Source of the DNA: Ignavibacteriota bacterium
GTDB taxonomy: Bacteria > Bacteroidota > Ignavibacteria > UBA10030
Assembly (NCBI GenBank): GCA_003162695.1
Contig: PMML01000058.1
Coordinates: 11,816-73,749 of the forward strand
Direction of reading: 5' to 3'
Length of the DNA: 61,934 nt
Part shown: one piece after another, positions 18,914-29,322 of the stretch
Position numbering within the stretch: position 1 is the stretch's first letter
Layout: every line of letters starts with the position of its first letter
The notes under the pieces: model-generated
The model's database searches: none
Told to the model about the DNA's origin: nothing
Seen by the model: only the letters and a program-made list of their open reading frames with translations
Program-made: the position numbers and the translations under genes

Positions 18914-20467
18914 TTAGTCTTGATCAAAATTTATTTTTTTGTGAAACGCCTGCTCAAACAATTCTTTTTTACGTTCCGCTCCCCATATTTCCATTTCAAT
19001 ATTTTTAGATTTACGATGCAGGAGATGGAACCGTAAATGATCGCCGTATTTACGGCATTCGATGCCTCTGATGACGGCAGAGTGCGTACGATCCAGGCCG
19101 TCTGCAATGCGAAGAATAGCGGCAAGTTTTATAACAACATTTTGCTCTTCTGAAGAAAGCATCTGGAATTGTTCATGCTTCAGCTTTGGATGGCTTTTTC
19201 TGTGGTAGCGTGCTATGTTGGCGATGATCTCTTTTTCATTTTCCGTAAAACCCGGGAGTTCTGCATTGCGAATTAAATAATACGAATGCCGGTGGTGCTG
19301 CGCATGAGAAATGAACAAACCGGTTTCATGCAAGAGCGCCGCTGCTTCCAGATATTCTTTTTCACGATCCGTGAAATGGTGAAGGTAGTTTGTTTTTTCG
19401 AATATTTCGAGCGCAAGTTTGGAGACATGTTTGGCATGGCCGTATTCCACATCGAAAGTTTCTGCGAGACGGATAATATTATTCATGCGAATGTCATGGA
19501 GATAATTGGATGTTTTCAACGAAAATACTTTTCCTATCGAATCGAAGAGTATTCCTTCTCTTAAGGCGGATTCCGACACAACCATCTCTTCAATGGATAA
19601 TTCCAAAAATGTCTGCTCAAGAATAATGGCCCCCGCTGCAATTATATCGGCGCGCGAGACATCCAAACCGTCGATGTTTTTACGTTCGGACAATGTCCGT
19701 GCGGAAACGATGCGATCGACAGTAGCGAACAGTTCGTCTTTTGTAAAGCTGTAATTATTGATCGAACTGCCTTCGTCATGATCTTTGGCGCTGCGTATAA
19801 TTCTTGCGAGTGAATTAATGGTTCCCGAGCTTCCTACGACAGCATGGTATTGATATTTATCGATGTCCCGGACAATCGGACTCAGTGTTCCTTTTACGTA
19901 TTTCCGGCACTCTTTGAGATTCCGAGACGAAAATGATCCGCCGGGGAAAAATCGCTGGGTCAGCCGCACGGCGCCGAGTTTCAAGCTGTTGCTGAAAAGG
20001 ACATTTTGTTTTAATCCGATGATATATTCCGTACTTCCCCCGCCGATATCGATACACAGCGCTTTTTTCTTGAACATCGGCAGGGCCTGGAGAATGCCGA
20101 GATAAATCAATCGTGCCTCTTCGGTACCGGCTACAACTTCGATTTTAATTTTTGCTTCGGATTTTGCACGGCGGATAAATTCATTTTTATTTAATGCCTC
20201 GCGGATGGCGCTTGTTCCGACGGCACGAACAGGCGCATTGAAGATGTCTGCAATCATTTTCATTCTTTTAAGGGCACGTATGCCCCGGTTCATTGCAGAA
20301 GGGGTCAGGTATTTCATATCGGTCGACCCGGAACCAAGCCTCACAATATCCTTTTCGCGGTCAAGTATGCGATATTGCCCGGTCGACATGACCTTTGCAA
20401 CAATGAGATGAAACGAATTTGTTCCGACGTCGATTGCTGCGAGCGTTTGCGGTTGTTGACTATTCAT
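18914..20467 (-). CDS. ppx: Ppx/GppA family exopolyphosphatase with C-terminal HD-like domain
   Basis: AAIDVGTNSFHLIVAKV, CIDIGGGSTEYIIG, VGSSGTINSLARI; C-terminal HETGLFISHAQHHRHSYYLI. Confidence 0.93.
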   Translation of the reverse strand: MNSQQPQTLAAIDVGTNSFHLIVAKVMSTGQYRILDREKDIVRLGSGSTDMKYLTPSAMNRGIRALKRMKMIADIFNAPVRAVGTSAIREALNKNEFIRRAKSEAKIKIEVVAGTEEARLIYLGILQALPMFKKKALCIDIGGGSTEYIIGLKQNVLFSNSLKLGAVRLTQRFFPGGSFSSRNLKECRKYVKGTLSPIVRDIDKYQYHAVVGSSGTINSLARIIRSAKDHDEGSSINNYSFTKDELFATVDRIVSARTLSERKNIDGLDVSRADIIAAGAIILEQTFLELSIEEMVVSESALREGILFDSIGKVFSLKTSNYLHDIRMNNIIRLAETFDVEYGHAKHVSKLALEIFEKTNYLHHFTDREKEYLEAAALLHETGLFISHAQHHRHSYYLIRNAELPGFTENEKEIIANIARYHRKSHPKLKHEQFQMLSSEEQNVVIKLAAILRIADGLDRTHSAVIRGIECRKYGDHLRFHLLHRKSKNIEMEIWGAERKKELFEQAFHKKINFDQD

Positions 20468-21194
20468 CTTCCAGTATGCCCAGGATGCCTTGCTTCAAAT
20501 CACGGTTTATTTCTTCGAAGTTCTTCGATGCATCGATAGTTTGAAAACCAAACTCTTTCGTCATTTTATCGAATTCTTTTAAAATGCGTTTCTGATATTC
20601 AACAAAACTGTCGTAAAAATCGCCGCCCAGTCTCATGTCCATGCCCGATTCCCAGTAGTCCATTCCTTCGCCGGAAAGTTCTTCCCAATACCGTTTTTGC
20701 AGAGTCTGACTGTTGATAACCCTTGGAATTAAATCTTCGACCCCTATGCGCATATAAAAAACAGCATCGGGATTGAGTGCAAAACCAAACACTTTTCGTA
20801 TCCAATGACGGTTTGCGCCGCGGACAGCAGATCGTGCAAATGCAGTATAAATATACCGGTCGGCAAGTACAATAAAACCGGAACGGAGCGCCGGAATAAT
20901 TTCATGTTCAAGACGGTCGGCAAAATCCGCCGCATACAAAAGGCTGAATGTATTGACATTCAGCGTATGTCCGGATTTTGCCTCGTCGATTGCCTTGCCC
21001 ATAAGAGGCGAACGCGTCCATCCCGTCGTAACGACGCCGAATCCTTTTACTTCGAGCCATTTTTTTAGATCGTCAATCTGCGTAGACCGTCCGACGCCGT
21101 CTGTTCCTTCAACAACAATAAGCTTTCCTGATAAATCTTCAGTTTCAACATAGGGTAATCCAAATCCGTAAAAATGCCTTTTCTTAAGCGACAT
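20460..21194 (-). CDS. Thymidylate-kinase-like P-loop protein, copy 1 (Walker A Lys replaced by Arg)
   Basis: GKLIVVEGTDGVGRSTQIDDLKKWL, ADRYIYTAFARSAVRG; probable start MSLKKRHF within ORF 20460..21239. Confidence 0.85.
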   Translation of the reverse strand: MSLKKRHFYGFGLPYVETEDLSGKLIVVEGTDGVGRSTQIDDLKKWLEVKGFGVVTTGWTRSPLMGKAIDEAKSGHTLNVNTFSLLYAADFADRLEHEIIPALRSGFIVLADRYIYTAFARSAVRGANRHWIRKVFGFALNPDAVFYMRIGVEDLIPRVINSQTLQKRYWEELSGEGMDYWESGMDMRLGGDFYDSFVEYQKRILKEFDKMTKEFGFQTIDASKNFEEINRDLKQGILGILEDE

Positions 21195-21897
21195 AAATAT
21201 TCTCTTTCTTTTGAAGAAATGGCGCCGGTTTGTAGGCATTTAGTTTCTGACGCACGATTTCGCGAATTATCGCTTGCTGTTTTTGAATTGACTGTGTTGC
21301 GTCAACGACCGTTAATCCGTATTCAGATGAAATAGCATTATATTCTTCAAGGATTTTCGATTGAAAGATGCGGTAGCTTTCTTTCGGATCGTCGCTTAAT
21401 CCGAGATCCATTCCAGCTTCGTGAAATTTAAGATCAATGCGTCCGTTTAAAATTCTTTTCAATGAAATCTCGATAGGTACTCGGAAATAAAGTGCGATAT
21501 CGGGTTTTACTGCAAATCCGTATATGTTGCGCACCCATTCGCGATGTACACCGCGGACGACATCGCGGGCGAATGCCGTAAAGATATAACGATCTGCGCA
21601 CACAATCATACCTGCTTTGAGCGGCGCAATGATAAGATGTGCAAGGCGGTCGGCAAAATCTGTTGCGTGTAAAATGCTGAAAGTTGTGGGCGTTAATAGA
21701 TTTTTCTTTTTGCCGTGTTTTATCGTCTCGTTAACAAGAGCAGAGGAGTTCCATTCCGTGAAAAATACCCGGTAGTGAGCGTCGAGCAGCCATTTTTGAA
21801 GCAGCTGGAGCTGCGTCGATTTCCCGGAACCGTCGATTCCTTCCACGATAATCAGTTTTCCGGGATACGGATGGTTTTGTTCGAACAGTCTTGACAT
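21184..21897 (-). CDS. Thymidylate-kinase-like P-loop protein, copy 2 (canonical Walker A)
   Basis: GKLIIVEGIDGSGKSTQLQLLQKWL, ADRYIFTAFARDVVRG; probable start MSRLFEQ within ORF 21184..21948. Confidence 0.87.
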   Translation of the reverse strand: MSRLFEQNHPYPGKLIIVEGIDGSGKSTQLQLLQKWLLDAHYRVFFTEWNSSALVNETIKHGKKKNLLTPTTFSILHATDFADRLAHLIIAPLKAGMIVCADRYIFTAFARDVVRGVHREWVRNIYGFAVKPDIALYFRVPIEISLKRILNGRIDLKFHEAGMDLGLSDDPKESYRIFQSKILEEYNAISSEYGLTVVDATQSIQKQQAIIREIVRQKLNAYKPAPFLQKKENIYVA

Positions 21898-21908
21898 GAG
21901 TATATCCT

Positions 21909-22409
21909 TTATCCTATGTCTCTTAAAAATCTCGGCGGCAGGTGCCATAGAAGCCTGCCATGTTTTCTCGACGGAATGGTTTCTGTTTCAATACAGCACA
22001 AGGCGCCCTTTTTAAATTCTATGATGTCGCCGGAATTACCGAGCAGAGCCGATGCAATAAATCCGATATCTGGTCCATGGCCGACAATTAAGAGGGATTG
22101 CAGATCCTTGTATTTCGCAAGGTAGGTCATTACATTTTTCATTGAACTGTTCGGCAGCAAATATTTACATATCTCCAGCCGATGTTCTGCACCTATTGCT
22201 TTTGCCATTATCACGGCAGTCTCATATGCACGTTTGAGCGGGCTTGCCAATATAATGTCAATGGGCGGCAGGATAAGTGCGGCACCTTTTGCCGCTTTTG
22301 CCATCTTTTTAATTCCTTCTTCCGTAAGCGGACGATCATCATTCGGGAAACTGATCGATCCGCGGGGAACCGCTATGGCATGTCGTAATAAGTAAATCTG
22401 CATAAACAC
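21909..22409 (-). CDS. sixA: SixA-like phosphohistidine phosphatase (histidine phosphatase family)
   Basis: IYLLRHAIAVPRGS...RPLTEEGIKKM...ASPLKRAYETA...LLIVGHGPDIG. Confidence 0.9.
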   Translation of the reverse strand: MFMQIYLLRHAIAVPRGSISFPNDDRPLTEEGIKKMAKAAKGAALILPPIDIILASPLKRAYETAVIMAKAIGAEHRLEICKYLLPNSSMKNVMTYLAKYKDLQSLLIVGHGPDIGFIASALLGNSGDIIEFKKGALCCIETETIPSRKHGRLLWHLPPRFLRDIG

Positions 22410-22467
22410 TTTCTCAAAAGCTGTTTTCTATAGTACAAATTAATGATCCGTGATTGCGAACCTTAAG

Positions 22468-22494
22468 GTTAAGAAAAAGTTAATTTTATGTTAA
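22468..22494 (-). promoter_or_regulatory. Putative PhoB-type box: three TTAAC half-sites, 11-bp period
   Basis: Plus-strand GTTAA at 22468, 22479 and 22490, upstream of sixA-tmk-tmk-ppx. Confidence 0.65.
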
Positions 22495-22661
22495 GCCGTA
22501 AACGATCCTTCGAAGAGCCGTTCGGGCGGTACCTTTTAGAAGTTAATGACGACCATAAAATTTACTTTTTAAAATTCATAAAAAGAGTGTAATGTGTAGA
22601 TGATATCAAGGTAATGATTTACTCAGTCGGGTTGTTGTTTATTTCCACTATACAAAGGAAA

Positions 22662-22716
22662 TTAACAATCCAATAATCTCGTCATAACATTACTGTAACG
22701 ATGCGGGAGTATATTC
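22662..22716 (+). promoter_or_regulatory. Putative PhoB-type box: four NTAAY half-sites, plus -10-like TATATT
   Basis: TTAAC 22662, ATAAT 22673, ATAAC 22684, GTAAC 22695; TATATT at 22710. Confidence 0.65.
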
Positions 22717-22867
22717 ATGAGTGTATAGAGTCGCTTTTTTTCTATCAAAGTCAATATCGGTATATAATTCGTTTATGAAATTATCACAAAGAATATATAA
22801 TCTGAGAGGAAAAGCATTAAAATCGGCAGGAGATTGCATCCCTGAAAGGTAATTCAAAAGGAAGAGA

Positions 22868-23869
22868 ATGATGATGAAAAATCAGTCAATTATAAAAAAT
22901 ATAATTCGGTCGACAGTATTCATTTTACTGGTCTCAGCATCTTTAGCAATGCTGCATTCTCAAACAGTAAAACAAAATGCCGATCAACTGATACTCGCAA
23001 AAGGATCGTTAAAATTTCTTATCATCAGCGACTGGGGCAGAGACGGAATCCATGATACGAACAAAAAAACTCCGGGCCAGCTCAAAGTAGCGAAGCAGTT
23101 CGGAGTTACATCTCAAAAGATTCATGCTTCATTCATTGTAACCTGCGGCGATAATTTTCATGATGGAGGAGTTAAAGCTCTTGCGGATCCTTTTTGGAAG
23201 GTGAATTATGAAAATGTTTATACCGCAACATCGTTGATGATTCCCTGGTATATAACGCTCGGCAATCACGATTATGAGGGCAATGTCGAAGCAGAACTTG
23301 AATATGCAAAGACCAGTAAACGATGGATTCAGCCGGGGAGATATTTTAGTTTTACAAGGAAAACTCAGGATTCGACATCCATACTTTTTCTCGTTCTTGA
23401 TTCTTCACCCTTTATTCAGAGTTATAAAAACGACGAAAGGGATAAACATCATGTCAAAGACCAGGATACAACTGCACAGGTACTATGGTGCGACAGTATT
23501 CTCAGTACGTCAAAGGCAAAATGGAAATTCGTGTTTTTTCATCATCCCGCATATTCTGCCTCATCCACGCATGGAAGCACACTCGAAATTCAAAACACAT
23601 TTGTCCCTTTATTTGAAAAATATCACGTTGACGCTTGTTTTTCCGGCCATGATCACGACTTGCAGCACTCTCGTCCGGAAAATTCAGCAGTTGAATATTT
23701 TGGATGCGGCGGTGGTTCCGAAACGCGGCCTGCGGGAAAATCGTTGTTTACAAAGTTCAGCAAAGCTTCGCTCGGATTTGGAGTGGTATCAGTGACTCGA
23801 AGTACAATGAAATTTAGCTTTATCAATGAAAAAGGAATGCGCATCTATACGTATGAAATTAATAAATAA
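22868..23869 (+). CDS. Secreted metallophosphoesterase (purple/tartrate-resistant acid phosphatase-like)
   Basis: SDWGRDG, CGDNFHDGG, LGNHDYEGN, FFHHPAYS, SGHDHDLQ metallophosphoesterase motifs; signal peptide. Confidence 0.88.
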   Translation: MMMKNQSIIKNIIRSTVFILLVSASLAMLHSQTVKQNADQLILAKGSLKFLIISDWGRDGIHDTNKKTPGQLKVAKQFGVTSQKIHASFIVTCGDNFHDGGVKALADPFWKVNYENVYTATSLMIPWYITLGNHDYEGNVEAELEYAKTSKRWIQPGRYFSFTRKTQDSTSILFLVLDSSPFIQSYKNDERDKHHVKDQDTTAQVLWCDSILSTSKAKWKFVFFHHPAYSASSTHGSTLEIQNTFVPLFEKYHVDACFSGHDHDLQHSRPENSAVEYFGCGGGSETRPAGKSLFTKFSKASLGFGVVSVTRSTMKFSFINEKGMRIYTYEINK

Positions 23870-25580
23870 TTCAACAGCGTATAAAAAAACGATAACCGCT
23901 CTGATAATTATTCAGTTATCGCTTTTTTCAACCTTGTTTGGTGCGCCGCACAAAAATGATCGAATATTGAGAAAACCCAAGCTTATTCTTGTCATCGTCG
24001 TCGATCAAATGCGCGTTGATTACCTTGATCGGTTTCGTGATCTTATGTGTGATACGGGATTTCGTTTCCTTATGGAAAAAGGAACTCGATGTACCAACTG
24101 TCGGTATGAATACACACCCACAAATACGGCTCCGGGACATTCGTTTATCCTTTCCGGAATTTATCCTGGTATTAGCGGCATTATTTCCAACGAATGGTAC
24201 AGCACCGTACGGAGAAGAGAGGTATATTGCGTAGAAGATTCGTCTGTTTTTTCAATCGGAATAGATCCATGGGAAGCGGCAGGAAGAATGTCGCCAAAGA
24301 ATTTTTCCGGAACGACCGTTGGTGATCAGTTAAAAACAATATCTCCGGATTCTAAGGTTATTGGAATCGCTATCAACGACCGTGGTGCAATACTTCCTGC
24401 CGGAAAACATGCTGACGGAGCTTTTTGGTTCGACCCGCAATCGGGAAAATGGATTTCCAGCAATTATTATTTCAAACATCTTCCTTCATGGGTATCTGCC
24501 TATAACGATCGTCATCTTCCGGAGTCGTACCTGAACAAGCAATGGATCAAATTGCTGCCGGATTCCGATTACGTACGTCAAGGAATAGATGATGCTCCGG
24601 GTGAGGGAACGATTGCCGGCGAAACAACGCGCGTTTTTCCGCACTTAGCTGCGGATTTAAATGATCCGAACATTATACGAACATCGGTGTTCCGGCGATT
24701 CGATGCTCTTCTTCCGACAACATTCGGAGATGATCTTACCCGTCAATTTGCAGAAGAAGCCATTAGCGGTGAATGTCTCGGACAGTGCGGGGTTACTGAT
24801 GTGCTCACAATCAGCTTTTCTTCTCTCGATTATTGCGGGCATATTTTTGGCCCCGATAGTTATGAAATTGAAGATATGATTATCCGGTTAGATCGGCAGC
24901 TTGCCGGATTGTTTTCCTTTGTGGATTCCACGATTGGCGTGAAGAATACGGTCATCGTATTAACTGCAGATCACGGCGTGTGTTCACTGCCTGAAAAATC
25001 GATTGCAGGCATGGCCGGCAGAATCAACGGTAAAGATGTCTTGGTCGACATCAAAGTTCGCATCGGACAAAAATTCGATTATAACGAAGGATCCGACAAT
25101 CTTCTTTTGGCCTTTTCCAATGATTATGTATATCTTGATTATGACGGTATCAAGGAGCATGGATTCAATATTGATTCCTTTGAAGTTGCAGTCGGCGAGG
25201 CTGGTTTAAAAGAGCCGTATGCGTCCCGTTATTATACGCGTACACAAATAGAACAATCCATGGCTTCAGGTGGATCCACAGATTCCATTTTATGCTGAAT
25301 TGAAAAAGGATTTAATAAAGAATTGAGCGGCAGCGTCGCCATTGTTCCGAAAGAATATTCTTTTTTTTCCAGCGGCCAAACAGGAACCACACACGGCACT
25401 GCCTATGAATATGACACGCATGTGATGCTTTTATTTTATGGTTCCGACTTTCGGCAGGGGACGTTCTCCGAACGGATTTCTCCATCCATAATCGCAGGAA
25501 CACTTTGCTTTCTTCTAAATGTTCCTTTGCCGGCATATTCGTCCGGTATATTCTATTCAAATATTATGATCACGAAATAA
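23853..25580 (+). pseudogene. PafA-type alkaline phosphatase interrupted by an in-frame TGA at 25296-25298
   Basis: VIVVDQMRVDYLDRF, NTAPGHSFILSG, LDYCGHIFGPDS, TADHGV upstream of the stop; same-frame continuation IEKGFNKELSGSVAIVPKEYSFFSSGQTGTTHGTAYEYDTHVMLLFYG downstream. Confidence 0.75.
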
Positions 25581-25724
25581 AAGCCGTGCTCGCAGAATCA
25601 GTAAAAGCGAGATAACAATTGCCGTCATGAATGCATTCGTGCCAACTTGATACAGCGTCCTCTCTAATAGAAAGGATGCTTGCTTATATGACCAAATTAA
25701 AGAGTTTAATGAAAAACAACGGAG

Positions 25725-26729
25725 CTATTCTTTCATTCCAACAACAATAATCATCATCTCTCCCTTCAGTCTGCCCTGACCGTCCATTTGACGAACTGCA
25801 GGCAGAAACACACGATGCGATTGCGGGTCAAGTGCAAGCGTTTTTGCACCCGGAGAAGTTAAAACTTTTCCCACGGCTGTAAATTTTAAAGGTCCTTCTT
25901 CATGCATAATATCGAGACTGCCATCTTTGTTTGAAACATAAATCAATCCCATGTTTGCATCGAACGCCGTGCCGTCGACGCCTTTTCCGATTGGAAAGCT
26001 TGCCAGAATTTGACCGTCATTTGCACTGAGAGCGACAAAAACCTGATTCCTTCCACCAGCGAAAAGCACACGATTTTTGCGGTCCATCGAAAGTCCGGTC
26101 GGTGTTTCCGCCGGTGCAAGCGGCCATCGCGACCGGATCTTGAGGGATGCTGCATCGAATCGAACGATTTCGTTTTTATTTTCTATATTTATATAAATAT
26201 CTCCGTTGCCGTCTGCGACAGGACCTTCCGGCGAACCGCCCAGGTCCAGCGAGCCGACAACTGTCATCGTTGATGCATCGATGGCAGTACAATTTTCACT
26301 TTCTCCGTTGAAAGTAAAGATTCGTTTTGTCGCCGGTTCATACAAAATAGCATCGGGCTTTTTTCCTTTTACATCGACAGTTCTCACGACGGCTAGTGTT
26401 TTAAGATCGAAAACAGTAACGTCGTTGCTTTTACCGTTGCTGGTGAAGCCTCGGGAAAATTCAGAAGCGAGTGCAATTCCATGAACACCCGTTGTCTTTT
26501 CAATGCTCCCTAAACGGGTCTTTGTGTCGTACTGAACGACTTCGACGCATGTACTATGAGAAATATACAAACGGCGAGTTATTGTATCGCACGTGATATA
26601 ATCCATACTTCCGGAACCTCCGACAACAATCGTATCAAGGACAACAGGGAGAACTGATTGAGAGTATAGCTGAGTTGAGCAACAGCTGAGGGCTGTAAAA
26701 ATCATTAATTGCTTAAAGGTGTACGACAT
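25725..26729 (-). CDS. YncE-family beta-propeller protein
   Basis: Repeats of RLYISHSTCVEVVQYDTKT and TFDLKTLAVVRTVDVKGKKPDAILYEPATKRIFTFNG type. Confidence 0.82.
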   Translation of the reverse strand: MSYTFKQLMIFTALSCCSTQLYSQSVLPVVLDTIVVGGSGSMDYITCDTITRRLYISHSTCVEVVQYDTKTRLGSIEKTTGVHGIALASEFSRGFTSNGKSNDVTVFDLKTLAVVRTVDVKGKKPDAILYEPATKRIFTFNGESENCTAIDASTMTVVGSLDLGGSPEGPVADGNGDIYINIENKNEIVRFDAASLKIRSRWPLAPAETPTGLSMDRKNRVLFAGGRNQVFVALSANDGQILASFPIGKGVDGTAFDANMGLIYVSNKDGSLDIMHEEGPLKFTAVGKVLTSPGAKTLALDPQSHRVFLPAVRQMDGQGRLKGEMMIIVVGMKE

Positions 26730-26738
26730 GAGTGCTCC

Positions 26739-27650
26739 TTATTTTGTAATTGTGCATGAATCAATAATTTTAAGATGACTTTCCGGTCGTGCATCAACTG
26801 TGCGAAGTTTCGCAATGCCGCCTTCAAAGGTGATAAATGTAATAACAGGAAAAGATTTTACAGGCAGCGTGAAGGCAATTTGCGGATTCATCGGTACGGG
26901 GTCCTTCCAGCTTGCACCGCCCGTTCCGTTGATGATATGGATCAGACCTTTTTTTCCATCCACTGTTCCGTCGGGAAGTAGCCGTTTGGTACGGACATAA
27001 ACGTGTGCATGTCCGTTAAAAACAAAATCTCCGCCATGGCGCGAAAGCGACTCAAGCCATCCGCGGCAGTGATCCAAATATGTTTCCTTGTAAGTAAAGC
27101 CGTATGCCGGGTTGTGCCATACGCCGATCAGCCATTCACCCTGCTTCACATGGTCGAGATAGAGATCAAGCCAGTGCTGCACTGTTGCAGAATCTGAAAA
27201 GTATGCATCAAGTACAACAATATGGACGTTTCCTTTATGCCATGCATAGAAATGCGTCGTACTATCGGCATCATTAATCGGCAAAATACCGCGTGTATGT
27301 TTGTCATATATATCCCGAACAGTTATTGAGTTTCCCCCTTCACCTCCGGCATCATGATTGCTTGTGCAGAGCAGAAATTTATCCGGTACATACAGGTCTT
27401 TGATTCCGGGAAACGCAAGAGTTCTTTGCCAATCTGCTTCCGTACCATGATGTGTAAAATCTCCCGTGTGTACTTGCACATCCCAATTTGTGATCTGATG
27501 CTCCAACACGGATGCGATTTGTTCACATGCGTGGTCGAGATTTTCCCGTGAGTCTCCCCAGAGGGCGATCGTAATTTTATTCTGAGTACGAGCATTGTCG
27601 GAAAGAAACAAAAGAAAAAAGAAAAGAAATGAAAGGCGGAAACATTTCAT
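26739..27650 (-). CDS. Secreted calcineurin-like metallophosphoesterase
   Basis: LWGDSREN, HTGDFTHHG, CTSNHDAGG, GVWHNPAYG, FNGHAHVYVR; probable start MKCFRLSF. Confidence 0.85.
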   Translation of the reverse strand: MKCFRLSFLFFFLLFLSDNARTQNKITIALWGDSRENLDHACEQIASVLEHQITNWDVQVHTGDFTHHGTEADWQRTLAFPGIKDLYVPDKFLLCTSNHDAGGEGGNSITVRDIYDKHTRGILPINDADSTTHFYAWHKGNVHIVVLDAYFSDSATVQHWLDLYLDHVKQGEWLIGVWHNPAYGFTYKETYLDHCRGWLESLSRHGGDFVFNGHAHVYVRTKRLLPDGTVDGKKGLIHIINGTGGASWKDPVPMNPQIAFTLPVKSFPVITFITFEGGIAKLRTVDARPESHLKIIDSCTITK

Positions 27651-27760
27651 GTCGGATTCCTTTATTGACAGGATAAAAAATACTTGGTCGGCGGTGAGTA
27701 ATTCTCTGCACCGCCGGCTGTGATTAGAGATTGAACAAAAAATAATCGAGTACATTGTTC

Positions 27761-29296
27761 TTATTTCAGCATCAACATACGGCTCACAATACTCAATGGA
27801 CCGGATTGTAATCTATATAGATACATGCCGGATGATAATTTTGATCCGTCGAATTGGACAGTGTGCGCACCTGCAGTTTCCACACTGTTGACGAGCGTTT
27901 GAACCAACTGGCCGAGTAAATTATATACTTTCAGAGTCACCTGTCCTTCATGCGGCAATATATATTGAATAGTCGTTGTCGGGTTGAAAGGATTTGGATA
28001 ATTCTGTTTCAAAGCAAATTCGATTGGATTGTTCGTATGCGCTTTGTCGACGGCAGTTATCGTTTCACCTAAAGCACCGACGTTTGAGGCGCCGGGTAGC
28101 TGTCCGGTGAATGCCGGATTCGTCCATGTTAAAGGCGGCGTGTATCCCAAGCCGGTATACTGAGCAATGAGATGATAATCGTTATTGCTGTCCATAGTCG
28201 TGAAATCATTCCCAAACCATGGATTATAGCGAGCAAATGGAGATCCCGTAACATGTCCTGTCATATATTTATCGTTCGCTTGTGGACGAGTGATATCATC
28301 ACCAAGTCCGTCGTTCGTATAGAAAACAGACATCTGGTTCATGCTGTCGACGGAACTGAAAAAGAAATTGTTATTATAATGTATGTTCATTGTATCAGTT
28401 AACGCGGTGATATCCATATCACCAAGGTTGTCGCCAAAAATATTATTGTATATCTCTGCGCGAGCGCCTGCATCGACGAGAATACCATAGCCGGGCTCTC
28501 CAGTTCGACGCCATCCGCTAGCTATGCATGTATTATTATGAACACACACATTCGTAAATCGTGTTTTAGAACTTGAATTAATTTTGATAGCGCTTCCGCC
28601 GGCTGCCCAGACGATATTGTACGCTATTTCTCCGCACGCGCCGCTTTTAATATTGATGTTGTCGCCATCGGGTGCACCGCAATATTTGCAGACATTTCGC
28701 AGAATGCTGAAGTTGCCGCCATGGATTCCGATTGCATCGTCGACGGTACCATCGATTAAATTGTCCGAAAATATTATTTGCTGCAGGTTTTGATAATCCG
28801 ACGTCACATCCACTGTTCTATATGCATGTCCGGTAAAATCGACACCGCCTGCACAGTATATTTTTGTAAATTTCATACTGAATATTCCGCAAGAATCTGC
28901 GACAATGCCGCCCCACTGTCCGGGTCCAAGATGTCTGAGCGAATCAGGCACGGTAATGACGATGGGATTAGAAGAAGTCCCTTCAAAATAGAAATGTCCA
29001 TACACAAACATCGCTCCAAACGGGCTTGCCATAATGATCGTATCACCCGCGCTCACATGAAGTGAGTCGCCCGGGTTGACTACAATAGAATCTGTGACGA
29101 TATAGGTCGTATTCGGAACTGTTGTTCCATGAATAGGTCCGGAAAGCGGTCCCGATGTGATCGTTTGTGCATGCAGAACGGCATGCCATGATATTAAAAC
29201 CACGATAAGAAGTACATTGACACAACTTCCTATTGTCGTTCGTTGTTTCGGATTCAAATGGTTTAAAAATGCACGCATAAAAAATACTCCTCTCAT
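27761..29296 (-). CDS. Right-handed parallel beta-helix protein with T9SS sorting domain
   Basis: NIINVKSG-like beta-helix repeats; C-terminal NYPNPFNPTTTIQYILP...SGMYLYRLQSGPLSIVSRMLMLK. Confidence 0.85.
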   Translation of the reverse strand: MRGVFFMRAFLNHLNPKQRTTIGSCVNVLLIVVLISWHAVLHAQTITSGPLSGPIHGTTVPNTTYIVTDSIVVNPGDSLHVSAGDTIIMASPFGAMFVYGHFYFEGTSSNPIVITVPDSLRHLGPGQWGGIVADSCGIFSMKFTKIYCAGGVDFTGHAYRTVDVTSDYQNLQQIIFSDNLIDGTVDDAIGIHGGNFSILRNVCKYCGAPDGDNINIKSGACGEIAYNIVWAAGGSAIKINSSSKTRFTNVCVHNNTCIASGWRRTGEPGYGILVDAGARAEIYNNIFGDNLGDMDITALTDTMNIHYNNNFFFSSVDSMNQMSVFYTNDGLGDDITRPQANDKYMTGHVTGSPFARYNPWFGNDFTTMDSNNDYHLIAQYTGLGYTPPLTWTNPAFTGQLPGASNVGALGETITAVDKAHTNNPIEFALKQNYPNPFNPTTTIQYILPHEGQVTLKVYNLLGQLVQTLVNSVETAGAHTVQFDGSKLSSGMYLYRLQSGPLSIVSRMLMLK

Positions 29297-29322
29297 GATT
29301 TGTGTTAGGTTATGATGTTGAC

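Noticed and set aside
25260-25340. Selenocysteine at the in-frame TGA (25296) of the PafA-like gene
   Set aside because: No convincing SECIS-type hairpin just downstream, and the position is not at a known catalytic Cys/Sec site of this family.
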